Shown here: piece after piece, positions 25,706 to 35,227 of the stretch
Layout of the letters: each line of letters starts with the position of its first letter
Position numbering within the stretch: the first letter of the stretch is position 1
Assembly: GCF_000300255.2 (NCBI RefSeq)
Contig: NC_020913.1
Coordinates: 928,692 to 992,691, forward strand
Reading direction: 5' to 3'
DNA from: Candidatus Methanomethylophilus alvi Mx1201
GTDB lineage: Archaea; Thermoplasmatota; Thermoplasmata; Methanomassiliicoccales; Methanomethylophilaceae
Length of the DNA: 64,000 bases
Made by a program: the position numbers and the translations under genes
The notes under the pieces: model-generated
The model's input: only the letters and a program-made list of their open reading frames with translations
Databases searched by the model: none
What the model was told of the DNA's origin: nothing

Positions 25706-28123
25706 ATGATATCCGCACACAAGGTGCTGTTGGCATCGGTCGCTGCACTTATGCTTATGGCATCGGCACCGTATATTCTGTTGGCAGATACGGGGGAAGG
25801 GAGCACAAGCGAAGACCCCGTTGAAGTCAAACCGTACTTCAGTCTAAGGTACGACGGAGGGGCTCTGCCGCTCTATAAAGAAAACATAACGATGAACGGC
25901 ATACCGATGACGAGATGGTCGTCGGAGATAGAGGGATTCTCAGAGGAGAAGGTCTCCATCGAATGGTTCAAACACGGGACCAGCGAAAAGGTGGATCCGT
26001 ATAACGACACAACTCTGGAAACAAATTATCTTGCGGGACCTGCACTTGCCGGAGGTTACGACGTACTTATAAAATACGACGGTCAGGAGGTCTACAACAA
26101 ATACGTGGTCATAGAGAAGACCAACTACGTCAAGATCTCCCAGGAGTCCGAGTTCACAGAACGCATTGAAACAAACAACGGATACGACACGGCGAACTAC
26201 GCCATCGTGGCCGAGATGAACGGCAAACTGTATGCCATGGGGTATGAGAAAAGCGGAGAGAGCCACGAAGCGGAGGCCATAGAGGTCTTCGCGAACGAGG
26301 ACGACTCCATAACCCTGGGAGACACACACGTACTGACGTTCATCCCAAGTAAGAACAAGTTCAACAACAGCCTCTGGGACTTCGGTACCGGAAAAAGAGG
26401 AAAGGGCACCATGCTGGTATCCGGAAACGACATCGGATCGTTCTACCCCCCTAACGAGACCTATAAGGAATACGGCATAACCGTCAAATTCTCCGACGGA
26501 GAGAGCGAATCGTTCTCGGTAGGCGGCAAGATGATGCCGTCCGGATCTGTGATAACCTATAACGCAGGCAAGGACATCAACAGCACATATCTGCGCCTTG
26601 TGAAGAACGAGGACGGGACCGTCTGTTTCACCGGGACCTCCATAGAGAACGATATCAGGGACTGGTCCCCCGTATACTTCTACAAGGAATACGTGGAGAT
26701 CGTGGAACCCGAATTCACATGCATTTTCGCAGGGGACCTCAACAAGATATACGACGGAACACCCGTGACGATAGACACTTACAAGGACATCATCATCTCC
26801 GGCTCGTACTTTAGCTGGGAAGAGGTATGCGGATATAGTTCTAAAACGTTCGAAGTTGATGAGGGATCCGCCCTCGCCCTCCCTTATTGGATGAAGGTCG
26901 AGGATAAGGAAGGCACGCTGTGGGATTACAGCAGATATGTCGTGAACGATAAACCGACCGGCGTCATTTCCGGACCCAAGGATATCGGATCATACATTCT
27001 TGTAATCAAGACCAGGAACACGACCTCCGACGAATTCGAAAACGCTGTCTCCGTCAAATTCGAGATCACCAGCGACCATGAGCACACCTTCGGTGACTGG
27101 GAGAAGGTCGATGACGACTACCATTCCAGAAGCTGCGAATGCGGATACTTCGAGAAGGCGGAACACAGTTGGAACGAGGGGGTCGTGACCACCGAACCCA
27201 CCTGCACCGAAAGAGGGGAGAAGACCTACACCTGCAGCACATGCGATGCGACGAAGACCGAGATCGTAGGTGCCAACGGCCACCATCTCACCGAGTGGAT
27301 CTACTTCGACAAGGACACCCACAGGAACAACTGCGACGTATGCGACCACTTCGAGGAAGGGACCCATACATGGACGACGAACGGACCCTCCGAAGACGGA
27401 CTCACCACATACATCTGCGGCGGATGCAACGCCACCAAGGTGGAGGCCACCGTGACGGCCGAGACGGACGGCGGATCCGCCACGGTCAGCGGCGACACCA
27501 TCTCCGACATACTGTCCCAGATGGAAGGATCCGCAGACGAGAAGAGGGTATCCATCGACACCGCCGGCATGGGCAAGGTCGTCCTCGACCAGAATTCCGT
27601 CAGCGGACTCACCTCCGCAGATGCCATCGTCGACCTGACATTCGGCGAGGGTACACTGACGATATCCAAGGACGTCCTGAACACCGTGAGCGACGGAACC
27701 TCCCCCATATCCATCTCCATGAACGGGGTACAGAAGGAGGAACTGACGGATGCCCAGAAGGAAGCCGTCGGCGACGGACTCGTATTCCGCTTCGAAGCCT
27801 CCGCAGGCGACGAGAAGATACACGAGCTCGGAGGAACCGTGACTGTATCGGTGAAGTACGAACCCAAGGAAGGGGAGGATGTCTCCGCCCTTAAGGCGTA
27901 CTATGTAGACGACGAAGGAGAACTCCATCTCGTCGGAGGATACTACGACGGATCCGGACACTTCGTGTTCGACACCGACCACTTCTCCTACTATGTGGTC
28001 AAGGGCGCCCAGGAGAACGGAGGAGGGGACGACGGCGGCGACATGACGGTCTACGTGGCCGTCGCGGCCGTGGCGATCATCCTGCTGGCCGTCCTCGGAT
28101 TCGTATACATGAGGAGACACTGA
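25706..28123 (+). CDS. Large secreted, membrane-anchored surface protein
   Basis: 805 aa from ATG 25706; a TTG at 25697 is in frame, but a TATA-like ATATTATT at 25675-25682 predicts a nearly leaderless transcript that favours 25706. It has a signal peptide (MISAHKVLLASVAALMLMAS), a long extracellular part, and from about residue 457 a repeated His/Cys segment (HTFGDW...CECG, HSWN...PTCTERGEKTYTCSTC, HLTEW...CDVC, HTWTT...YICGGC) known from surface proteins of gut Firmicutes. A Gly/Asp linker and one C-terminal helix (about 779-800) end in RRH. It probably binds host or bacterial surfaces. The domain suggests transfer from gut bacteria. Confidence 0.85.
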   Translation: MISAHKVLLASVAALMLMASAPYILLADTGEGSTSEDPVEVKPYFSLRYDGGALPLYKENITMNGIPMTRWSSEIEGFSEEKVSIEWFKHGTSEKVDPYNDTTLETNYLAGPALAGGYDVLIKYDGQEVYNKYVVIEKTNYVKISQESEFTERIETNNGYDTANYAIVAEMNGKLYAMGYEKSGESHEAEAIEVFANEDDSITLGDTHVLTFIPSKNKFNNSLWDFGTGKRGKGTMLVSGNDIGSFYPPNETYKEYGITVKFSDGESESFSVGGKMMPSGSVITYNAGKDINSTYLRLVKNEDGTVCFTGTSIENDIRDWSPVYFYKEYVEIVEPEFTCIFAGDLNKIYDGTPVTIDTYKDIIISGSYFSWEEVCGYSSKTFEVDEGSALALPYWMKVEDKEGTLWDYSRYVVNDKPTGVISGPKDIGSYILVIKTRNTTSDEFENAVSVKFEITSDHEHTFGDWEKVDDDYHSRSCECGYFEKAEHSWNEGVVTTEPTCTERGEKTYTCSTCDATKTEIVGANGHHLTEWIYFDKDTHRNNCDVCDHFEEGTHTWTTNGPSEDGLTTYICGGCNATKVEATVTAETDGGSATVSGDTISDILSQMEGSADEKRVSIDTAGMGKVVLDQNSVSGLTSADAIVDLTFGEGTLTISKDVLNTVSDGTSPISISMNGVQKEELTDAQKEAVGDGLVFRFEASAGDEKIHELGGTVTVSVKYEPKEGEDVSALKAYYVDDEGELHLVGGYYDGSGHFVFDTDHFSYYVVKGAQENGGGDDGGDMTVYVAVAAVAIILLAVLGFVYMRRH

Positions 28124-28133
28124 AACCACACCA

Positions 28134-28155
28134 CCCGGACGGGAGACCGTCCGGG
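28134..28155 (+). terminator. Terminator of the surface protein gene
   Basis: CCCGGACGG/CCGTCCGGG, a perfect 9-bp stem with loop GAGA, followed by AAACATTTTG. Confidence 0.7.
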
Positions 28156-28386
28156 AAACATTTTGATCTCTTGCACATGCGGTCTGCGGCGATACGGCTT
28201 TTTGAGAATACACGCCAACCGACGGAATGACCGACAATGGGCATGAAAGGGAGAATCGAAAGGTCTGGCACATCGGGATCCCTTGGAACCGTCGCTCCGA
28301 CTCCCTGTCGATGAACCTATATAGAGATTCAATAATCCGGTTACCATACCGTGCCATTTGCTGGCACATATCATACCGGCGATAAC
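28156..28386 (+). promoter_or_regulatory. Gap with promoter of the acyl-CoA ligase gene
   Basis: No ORF supported. TATA-like CCTATATAG (about 28315-28323) lies 64 bp before ATG 28387. Confidence 0.4.
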
Positions 28387-29688
28387 ATGACCTTCTGGAA
28401 CGAAGAACTTGAGACGATGCCTGTCGAGGAGCTCAAAGAGATGCAGTTCAGGCTCCTGCAGAACGAGATCCGCACCATGTACGAGAAGTCCGAGTTCTTC
28501 CGCGGGAGGATGCAGTCGGTAGGACTCACCCCGGACGACATCACCGATATGGAACAGTTCAGGAAGATCCCCTGTATGAGGAAATCCGACCTCAGGGACA
28601 ACTACCCGGACGGTCTCTTCGTCAGACCCTACGACGAACTGGTCAGGATCCATGTGTCTTCCGGGACCACCGGCCGCCCCACCGTGGTCGGCTACACGCA
28701 GACCGACATCGACAACTGGTCCGAGTCCCTCGCCAGAGGACTCACCTCCTTCGGCGTCGGGAAGAAGGACGTCTTCCAGAACATGCACGGATACGGACTG
28801 TTCACCGGCGGTCTCGGAGTGCATTATGCGGGAGAGAAGGTCGGCGCCACCGTCATCCCTACGGGCGTAGGCAACACCGACAGACAGATCCAACTCATGC
28901 AGGACCTCCCCGTCACCTGCCTGGCCGGTACCCCGTCCTACATGTTCCACATAGCGGACGTATGCGACCAGAAGGGCGTAGACATACGTAAACAGACGAA
29001 GGTGACCAAAGCCCTCGCCGGAGGCGAACCCTGGTCGGAATCCATGAGGAAGAAGCTCTACGACAGGACCGGCATAAAGGCATACGGATGCTACGGAGCG
29101 AGCGAATTCTACGGCCCCATGTTCCTTGAGTGCGACGCCCAGTGCGGGATGCACGTGTGGGCGGACCTCACCCTCATCGAGATCCTGGACAAGGACGGCA
29201 ACCCTGTTCCGGACGGGGAATCGGGAGAGGTCGTCGTCACCATGCTGCAGAAAGAGGCATTCCCCCTCATCAGATACAAAATCGGCGACATCTCCACCCT
29301 CACATGGGAGAAATGCAGATGCGGAAGGACCCACCCGAGGCTCGGGAGGATCACCGGAAGGGCCGACGACATGATAGTCGTCAGAGGGATCAACGTGTTC
29401 CCGTCCCAGATAGAGAGCGTCATCGGGGAGATGCCCTTCCTGTCCCCGTTCTACCACATCACCCTCACCAACGAGAACTACATGGATAAGATGGTGGTGG
29501 ATGTGGAGGTGCTTCCCGAGTGCCTGCCCGACGATGTGAATGCGATCAACGAGATGTCCGCCAAAGTACAGGCCAGGCTCAAGGAGATCCTCAACCTCAA
29601 GGCCGTCGTCAAGATGAACCTCCCCGGAACCCTCGAAAGGTTCGAGGGCAAGGCCAAGCACGTCACCGACAACAGGTCCTGGGACTGA
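28387..29688 (+). CDS. Phenylacetate-CoA ligase (PaaK) family protein
   Basis: 433 aa from ATG 28387. Adenylate-forming enzyme: P-loop HVSSGTTGRPTVVGYT (about residues 88-103), the A5 region AYGCYGASEF, and the IVVRGINVFPSQIE hinge of the PaaK family. In methanogens such proteins often activate aryl acids, for example indole-3-acetate or phenylacetate, and are linked to indolepyruvate ferredoxin oxidoreductase, which is not in this window. CRCGRTHPRLGR contains a Cys pair. Converges with the next gene. Confidence 0.9.
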   Translation: MTFWNEELETMPVEELKEMQFRLLQNEIRTMYEKSEFFRGRMQSVGLTPDDITDMEQFRKIPCMRKSDLRDNYPDGLFVRPYDELVRIHVSSGTTGRPTVVGYTQTDIDNWSESLARGLTSFGVGKKDVFQNMHGYGLFTGGLGVHYAGEKVGATVIPTGVGNTDRQIQLMQDLPVTCLAGTPSYMFHIADVCDQKGVDIRKQTKVTKALAGGEPWSESMRKKLYDRTGIKAYGCYGASEFYGPMFLECDAQCGMHVWADLTLIEILDKDGNPVPDGESGEVVVTMLQKEAFPLIRYKIGDISTLTWEKCRCGRTHPRLGRITGRADDMIVVRGINVFPSQIESVIGEMPFLSPFYHITLTNENYMDKMVVDVEVLPECLPDDVNAINEMSAKVQARLKEILNLKAVVKMNLPGTLERFEGKAKHVTDNRSWD

Positions 29689-29694
29689 TCCGGG

Positions 29695-30360
29695 TCACAT
29701 ACACTCGCCGCACGTCTTACGCCTGCCGGACCTCAGATCCCTGAGGAATCTGTGACGGTACAGGAAATAGGCCGAGGCCTCGGTCACCGCAAATATGTGG
29801 CACAGGTAATGCGGCTGCAGGAAGACCGACAGAAGCAAGGTCAGCCCCGCATAGGTCATGGTCAGGCTCGATATGTTCTGATAGAAGATGCCTTTGGCAT
29901 GGTCCACCTTCCTCACGGCGGCGAACTCCGGATTCCGGTCGTTGGGTATCATGTAATACATACCGAACGCGATCAACACCACCCCTGCGCAGATTATACT
30001 GTCCCAAGCATCCCCGAAATACAGGACGTTTTTGGCCATCAGCCCTGCGCCGTACATGGAAACGAAGACCAACACCGCAGCCGATATGGAAAGGGCCGCG
30101 GCGGTCCCTAGTTCCGAACGTCTGCGGGAGGGACTGCGGAGGGATGCGTACATCAGTGCGGGAGGTACGGTCACGGAGAAGACGGTGAGGACCAGGAAAT
30201 AACCGATGGACCTCCACCCGCTCTTGTAGAACAGACCCATCTTGTCGAAACTGCCCACGAACGGATCGGGTATGACTGAGAACACGAATATCTGGATGAG
30301 CGGGACGGTCAGCACCGTCGCGGCCAAGGCCGTCCATCTGCGGCCTATTCCCCATTCCAT
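29695..30360 (-). CDS. Polytopic membrane protein, function unknown
   Basis: 221 aa with about six hydrophobic helices and a basic, Cys-containing C-terminus (RRKTCGECM). Not recognised. A minus-strand TATA-like region lies at about 30385-30402. Confidence 0.7.
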   Translation of the reverse strand: MEWGIGRRWTALAATVLTVPLIQIFVFSVIPDPFVGSFDKMGLFYKSGWRSIGYFLVLTVFSVTVPPALMYASLRSPSRRRSELGTAAALSISAAVLVFVSMYGAGLMAKNVLYFGDAWDSIICAGVVLIAFGMYYMIPNDRNPEFAAVRKVDHAKGIFYQNISSLTMTYAGLTLLLSVFLQPHYLCHIFAVTEASAYFLYRHRFLRDLRSGRRKTCGECM

Positions 30361-30415
30361 GGGAAGGGAATATCTCCGAGATAATTAAAAGATGTATAAA
30401 TTTGTACAGTGTATG

Positions 30416-30442
30416 ACCGGCCCCTCTTGAAAGGGGGCCGGT
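30416..30442 (-). terminator. Terminator of the AdoMet decarboxylase-like gene
   Basis: ACCGGCCCC/GGGGCCGGT, a perfect 9-bp stem with a 9-nt loop, 31 nt after the stop. Confidence 0.65.
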
Positions 30443-30472
30443 GTGTGTTCTAAAGAATCGTTCGCTGTCTGA

Positions 30473-30898
30473 TCAGATGTCCCTGAAGGAGACGGAGTAC
30501 TCCATCTTCTTCGCTCCGAAGTACTTCTGAACGTACTTGGCGGTCTTCTCGGGAGGGAACTCCCTGCAGGAGAACACGTCGATGAAGCACCTGTCGGTGT
30601 CCTCGGCGAAGTGGCCGGAGATCATAGAGGTCTCGATGAGCTGGCAGAGGGAGTATCCCTGTACCTTGGGCTCGTCTCCGAAGAATACGACGTAAGGCTC
30701 GCCGTATCTCTTCATGTTGATCTCCTTGGCGAGATCGATGGCGAACTGGGTGATGTGTTCTTTCGAGGAGATCAGGTCGTGGTCGCACTCGCCGAGATCG
30801 ATGCTGACGAGCAGTCCCCACTGCTTCTCGTTGTTGTATTTCGCAATAGCCTCCTCGTCGGAGAGGAGAGGTCCGGCCTTAGGTCCCATAGAGTACAT
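30473..30898 (-). CDS. S-adenosylmethionine decarboxylase-like protein
   Basis: 141 aa from ATG 30898 (RBS GAGGCG). The C-terminal half aligns with prokaryotic SpeD/SpeH: Ser91 at the place of the pyruvoyl-forming serine, His96, and Cys111 in DVFSC, with the same 21-residue spacing. The cleavage context is E-T-S-M instead of the usual E-S-H, so self-processing and decarboxylase activity are uncertain. If active it would supply decarboxylated AdoMet for polyamines; otherwise it is a related protein of unknown role. Confidence 0.65.
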   Translation of the reverse strand: MYSMGPKAGPLLSDEEAIAKYNNEKQWGLLVSIDLGECDHDLISSKEHITQFAIDLAKEINMKRYGEPYVVFFGDEPKVQGYSLCQLIETSMISGHFAEDTDRCFIDVFSCREFPPEKTAKYVQKYFGAKKMEYSVSFRDI

Positions 30899-31133
30899 TT
30901 TTAACGCCTCTTTATGACACACAGTATTGTGCTTGACATGGGCATCAATTCCTGATATTAAAATCGAATCCCGTTATTAGGTAATGTTAACTCCCTATTC
31001 CGACAAGGGACAAAACGATATGTCTCAAAGATTACAAAACCCCCGTTAAACAATACAGGCCTCCGGAGACGGATACCGCTCCCCAGCAAGGTTTTTTAGC
31101 CGGCACCGATATAGGCGGCATGCTAGTGACAGA
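30899..31133. promoter_or_regulatory. Divergent intergenic region
   Basis: 235 bp without an ORF. A minus-strand TATA-like TTTTAATATC (about 30954-30963) serves the AdoMet decarboxylase-like gene; a T-run near 31093 and the region after it precede the next plus-strand gene. Confidence 0.35.
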
Positions 31134-31439
31134 ATGATTTCTTCGATTTTCGAGGTTCTGATGCTTCTGTGCTTCGCGGCCTCATGGCCTTTCAACATCG
31201 CACGCTCCTACCTGTCCCGGACGGCCAGAGGGAAGAGCATAGTCTTCGAGGTGATCGTCGAGATAGGATATTTCTTCGGCATCGCCAACAAGATCGTCAA
31301 TGACCAGATCAACTATGTCATCGCATTCTACATCCTGGACATCGTCCTGGTGGCCATAGATATGTGCCTGTACGTGAGGAACAGAAGACTCGACCGGCAG
31401 AACCCGTATGCCCCTGTAGAAGACGGACATTCTCCCTGA
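31134..31439 (+). CDS. Small membrane protein (SWEET/PQ-loop-like)
   Basis: 101 aa with three hydrophobic segments. The sequence MISSIFEVLMLLCFAASWPFNIARSYLSRTARGKSIVFEVIVEIGYFFGI is that of a small family common in gut bacteria; the Pro in SWPFNI and the S-R-T-A-x-G-K-S turn recall semiSWEET-type half transporters. Substrate unknown. The 3' end is Pro-rich. Confidence 0.65.
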   Translation: MISSIFEVLMLLCFAASWPFNIARSYLSRTARGKSIVFEVIVEIGYFFGIANKIVNDQINYVIAFYILDIVLVAIDMCLYVRNRRLDRQNPYAPVEDGHSP

Positions 31440-31525
31440 ATACACACTCTTCCGTGGTGACAATCCGTCCAAATACGATGGGGGGCGGGGCATCTTCTTA
31501 TTTATGCAGGAACATACGGAGAAAC

Positions 31526-32023
31526 ATGATAGTCGAGAGCGCCGGCTTCACGGACGGCAAGATCGCAGACAAGTACGGAGCGAAAGGGACCGAATTCGGA
31601 GCGGGCGGCATGCCTGCGCTGTCGTTCCCCCTGAGGATCTCGGGAGCACCTGCGGGCACCGCATCGTACGCGATCGTGTTCGACGATCCGGACTCGGTCC
31701 CGCCCTGCGGGTTCAAGTGGGTCCACTGGCTGGTAGCCGGCCTCAAAAAACCTTATCTGGACGAGGACGCGTCCCGCCTGGACCCCGACATCGTCCAGGG
31801 AGCGAACAGCTGGATGGATCGCGGGACCGACAGGAAGGGGGCGAGCGCATACGGCGGACCCTCCCCTCCCGACAGGCCCCACGAATACGTCCTGACGGTC
31901 CTGGCCTTGGATTTCGAACCCGTCCTGAAGAACGGGTTCACAGTGGAGGACCTGAACAGGGTGTCCAAGGGACACATATTGGCGAAGGCTTCCATAAAAG
32001 GCGTGTACTCCCCGAAGGAATGA
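31526..32023 (+). CDS. YbhB/YbcL-family PEBP protein
   Basis: 165 aa from ATG 31526. The phosphatidylethanolamine-binding-protein fold is shown by YAIVFDDPDSVP, FKWVHWLVAGL and GPSPPDRPHEYVLTVLALD. Prokaryotic members bind anionic ligands; the physiological role is not settled. Monocistronic, followed by a Sel1-repeat gene. Confidence 0.88.
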   Translation: MIVESAGFTDGKIADKYGAKGTEFGAGGMPALSFPLRISGAPAGTASYAIVFDDPDSVPPCGFKWVHWLVAGLKKPYLDEDASRLDPDIVQGANSWMDRGTDRKGASAYGGPSPPDRPHEYVLTVLALDFEPVLKNGFTVEDLNRVSKGHILAKASIKGVYSPKE

Positions 32024-32074
32024 CCCGCCCGACCGTTTTGTCACCGAACAACCGTATTGAGCAGAGACGATACC

Positions 32075-33847
32075 ATGTCGACCGAATCAACAGCAGACGC
32101 GGAGACCGTATTCAGAAAAGCACAGGAACTGGCGAAGAATGGGGAGACGGAAGAGGCGTTCCGGCTCTACATGGAGGCCGCGGAGACAGGTCATCCTATA
32201 GCCGCATACATGGTCGGACAGCACTACGCGGTAGGTGCCGCAGTGGAGAAGAACGAAAGGGAATCCATGTTCTGGACCACATATGCTGCCACCGACGGAT
32301 ACGTCCCGGCCAAGGGGGTCGTGGTGAACAGGCTGGTACGTTCCGACGGTCCGTCCGACAGGAACATATTTGAGTACGCCTCGGGAAAGGCGGAGGCCGG
32401 TTCGGCCGCCGGCATGTACATAGCCGGCATGTGCTACGACCTCGCCATAGGTACCGACCTGGACGACGGGAAGGCGTACGAGATGTTCTGCAGGTCCGCC
32501 GATGCGGGCAACCTCGACGGTGCATGTCAGAAGGCCCTCTGCATCATAAGAGGGGCCGGTACCGCACGCGACAAGGCCGCAGGGGCCGCCATGCTCAAGG
32601 AGATCTCCTCCAAAGGCAACCTCCGTGCGTCACTGAAATACGCATGGTGCCTCGAACACGGCGTCGGGACCAAAAGGGATCCGAAAGCCGCCTTCGAGAC
32701 ATATTCGGAACTCGCCGACAGAAAGATACCTGTCGCACAGTACGAGGTAGGCAGATGCTACATGGACGGCGTAGGCGTGGAGAAGGACGCCAACATGGCC
32801 TACAGCTGGTATCTTGTGGCACAGACGGTCGGATGTGTCGAGGCAGACTACGGGATGGCCCGGTGCCTCATGGGCGGCGTAGGTGTGAACCGTAACACCG
32901 AAGAAGGGCTGAAGATGCTCATGTCGGCCGCGGAGAGGGGTTCCGTGGACGCCATGGTCATGCTCGGGCAGCTCTATTCCAAGGGAAGGCTCGTTAAAAA
33001 AGACGCCAGGAAATCCTTCGAATGGTTCAAGACCGCCGCAGACCTCGGAAACCCGTTCGCCGAGCTCACCACCGGTGACAACTACTCCGAGGGGAACGGT
33101 ACCTCCAAGGACGCATCGCTCTCGTTCAGATACTACCTGCGTGCGGCCGTCCACGGCAGTACGCAAGGGTGCCACATGGCTGGATCCGACCTCATATCCG
33201 GCAACGGCGTCAAACGCGACGAAGAGAAGGGATTCCGTCTCTGCAGCATGGCGGCCGAGGACGGGTACATGAAATCCATGTACATCGTCGCCAACTGCTA
33301 CGCCCACGGCAGAGGGGTGGAGAAGGACTCCGAGAAGGCATTCAGACTGCATATGGAGCTGGCCGAGAAAGGGTACATAAAATCCCAGCTGTACGTCGGC
33401 GAATGCTATTACCATGCCAACGGGGTCGGCGAAGACTATGCGGAGGCCCGCAAATGGTTCGAGAAGGGTGCGAAGGAGGAGAATCTCTTCTGCCAGTATT
33501 ACATGGGGGACATATACCACAACGGACGCGGGGTCCCGAAGGACGATGGGAAGGCCACGGAGTGGTACAGGAAGGCGGCCGCACAAGGCCACACCCTGTC
33601 CAAGAAGATCCTCAATGCCATGGGCGCCGCCGAGGCCATACAGAAGGAGGAAAGTCCGTTCGACATGTTCAGGAAGGATGCGGAGAAAGGCAACCCCCAG
33701 TCCATGTACATCGTCGGAAGATACTACGAGGACGGTATCGGCATGAACAAGGACGTGGAATCCGCCAGAATATGGTATGGGAAAGCGGCCGCTGCCGGCA
33801 ACGAGGCGGCCAAGAGAGCCTTGGCCGCCCTCGACAGGAAGGGATAA
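32075..33847 (+). CDS. Sel1-like (TPR-type) repeat protein
   Basis: 590 aa from ATG 32075; an in-frame TTG at 32057 is possible. About fourteen Sel1 repeats of roughly 36 residues cover nearly the whole protein (for example YMDGVGVEKDANMAYSWYLVAQTVG, YEDGIGMNKDVESARIWYGKAAAAGNEAAKRALA). There is no signal peptide, so it is cytoplasmic. Such solenoids mediate protein-protein contacts; the partner is unknown. A second, shorter Sel1 protein is encoded at 45344-46072. Confidence 0.88.
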   Translation: MSTESTADAETVFRKAQELAKNGETEEAFRLYMEAAETGHPIAAYMVGQHYAVGAAVEKNERESMFWTTYAATDGYVPAKGVVVNRLVRSDGPSDRNIFEYASGKAEAGSAAGMYIAGMCYDLAIGTDLDDGKAYEMFCRSADAGNLDGACQKALCIIRGAGTARDKAAGAAMLKEISSKGNLRASLKYAWCLEHGVGTKRDPKAAFETYSELADRKIPVAQYEVGRCYMDGVGVEKDANMAYSWYLVAQTVGCVEADYGMARCLMGGVGVNRNTEEGLKMLMSAAERGSVDAMVMLGQLYSKGRLVKKDARKSFEWFKTAADLGNPFAELTTGDNYSEGNGTSKDASLSFRYYLRAAVHGSTQGCHMAGSDLISGNGVKRDEEKGFRLCSMAAEDGYMKSMYIVANCYAHGRGVEKDSEKAFRLHMELAEKGYIKSQLYVGECYYHANGVGEDYAEARKWFEKGAKEENLFCQYYMGDIYHNGRGVPKDDGKATEWYRKAAAQGHTLSKKILNAMGAAEAIQKEESPFDMFRKDAEKGNPQSMYIVGRYYEDGIGMNKDVESARIWYGKAAAAGNEAAKRALAALDRKG

Positions 33848-33857
33848 GACCTTGGAT

Positions 33858-34394
33858 GTGAGGACGTTCGTATCGATCCCGATTCCCAACACATCCGGGC
33901 TCGACCCGTTCATGAGGGATCTGAAAGGGATACGCGGCATAAAGCCGTCCCCCACGGCGCAGATGCACATCACCCTGAAATTCATAGGGGACATCCCCGA
34001 GGAGAAGGTGGATGTCGTCGAGGAGTGCGTCCTTAAGTCCGTATCCGGGATATCCAAGGGAAGGATCTCGGTGAAAGGTACGGGTGCCTTCCCCAACCAG
34101 AAAGCCCCCAGGATCATATGGGCCGGGGTCGAAACGTCCCTCCCCCTCGAAAAAATGTCCGCCGACATCGGAAGCAGGCTGGAGGCCGAAGGGATCCCAT
34201 TCGATACGAAACCGTTCAAACCCCACATCACGGTGGCGAGGGTGGAGGGAAGACCCGACATATCCAGGATTCTTCACAATTATTCCGCTACGGAGTTCGC
34301 TTCGTTCATCTGCCCTGCGGTACTCATCATGAAGAGCGAGCTGTCGCCCAAGGGTGCGACCCACACCATAATGCGGATGTGCGAACTGCGCTGA
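33858..34394 (+). CDS. thpR: RNA 2',3'-cyclic phosphodiesterase ThpR (2'-5' RNA ligase family)
   Basis: 178 aa from GTG 33858 (MRTFVSIPIP, the usual family start); TTG 33852 is an alternative. The two HxTx motifs are HITLKF and HITVAR, spaced as in 2H phosphoesterases. It opens 2',3'-cyclic phosphates and can join 2'-5' RNA ends, in tRNA processing. It follows the Sel1 gene closely. Confidence 0.88.
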   Translation: MRTFVSIPIPNTSGLDPFMRDLKGIRGIKPSPTAQMHITLKFIGDIPEEKVDVVEECVLKSVSGISKGRISVKGTGAFPNQKAPRIIWAGVETSLPLEKMSADIGSRLEAEGIPFDTKPFKPHITVARVEGRPDISRILHNYSATEFASFICPAVLIMKSELSPKGATHTIMRMCELR

Positions 34395-34564
34395 ATTCTT
34401 CAGACTGGGGTCATCTGCGACATCATGGTCCGGGACCTGTTTTACAAACGTAGTCGTCTGTAAATATATCGACCCCCCGATGCATGCAATAGGCAGAAAA
34501 ACGAAACCCGGACCCCTTCACTCCAATAACATCATGTCCCTATTATACGATACATGCATGTCAT

Positions 34565-35032
34565 ATGTCCATGGAACTGGATTTCGAGAACCCCGAGAAA
34601 GCCATAGACATGGTAGATGAACTCGAAGGAGAGGACCTCCTGTGTGCTCTGAACGAGTGTGAAGCCGCCATTTACAACGGGGAGACCGGCTTGGACAGAC
34701 TAATGGAAAGACTTACCGAGAAGGCGGGCTCCATACAGAAGGCCATACTGGACTCCCACCCCATGGGGGAGATAAAGGTCAGAGGGGATTGCTTCTTCCA
34801 ATCCGTATGTTGCCAAAGATTCAAAGATGATGTCGTCTCCATGAAGGTACACATCGCCATCGACGACTGCATGAGCGGTGCATTCTCCATGTACACGGTC
34901 GATCCGGAACTTGCGGAGGCGGCGGCCAGATCCGAAGGATGGGATCCGGACGGCGGATATATTGAGTTCGGAAAATGCCCATACTGCGGGAAAGAGATGG
35001 ATGAATTCATGATCCCGATAGACGAGGAGTGA
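34565..35032 (+). CDS. Hypothetical protein with a C-terminal CxxC
   Basis: 155 aa. Not recognised. An acidic N-terminus (FENPEKAIDMVDELEGEDLL) is followed by a Cys-containing middle (GDCFFQSVCCQRF) and a CPYCGK knuckle near the end, which may bind zinc. TATA-like CCTATTATACG lies about 30 bp upstream. Confidence 0.6.
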   Translation: MSMELDFENPEKAIDMVDELEGEDLLCALNECEAAIYNGETGLDRLMERLTEKAGSIQKAILDSHPMGEIKVRGDCFFQSVCCQRFKDDVVSMKVHIAIDDCMSGAFSMYTVDPELAEAAARSEGWDPDGGYIEFGKCPYCGKEMDEFMIPIDEE

Positions 35033-35075
35033 TCCTCAGACCCGGCCTATGCCGACACGAAAATAAGACTGCCGG

Positions 35076-35112
35076 GGAAGGAGGCACGTGTGCACCGAAA
35101 AAACCTCCTTCC
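35076..35112 (+). terminator. Hairpin after the 155-aa gene
   Basis: GGAAGGAGG/CCTCCTTCC, a perfect 9-bp stem with a 19-nt loop containing an A-run. Confidence 0.5.
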
Positions 35113-35156
35113 GCCGACATTCATTCATATGACCGTCCGACGGAGATAAAACCTCG

Positions 35157-35170
35157 CATTACATGTAATG
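35157..35170 (+). promoter_or_regulatory. 14-bp palindrome in the ThiS-like promoter
   Basis: CATTACATGTAATG is a perfect palindrome about 10 bp after TATA-like GATAAAAC and at the expected start site; an operator candidate. Confidence 0.4.
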
Positions 35171-35227
35171 TGTAAGTCTGGGAGGACATAGGAAACGATG
35201 ATATACGGATCATGTCCTCGGACCTCC

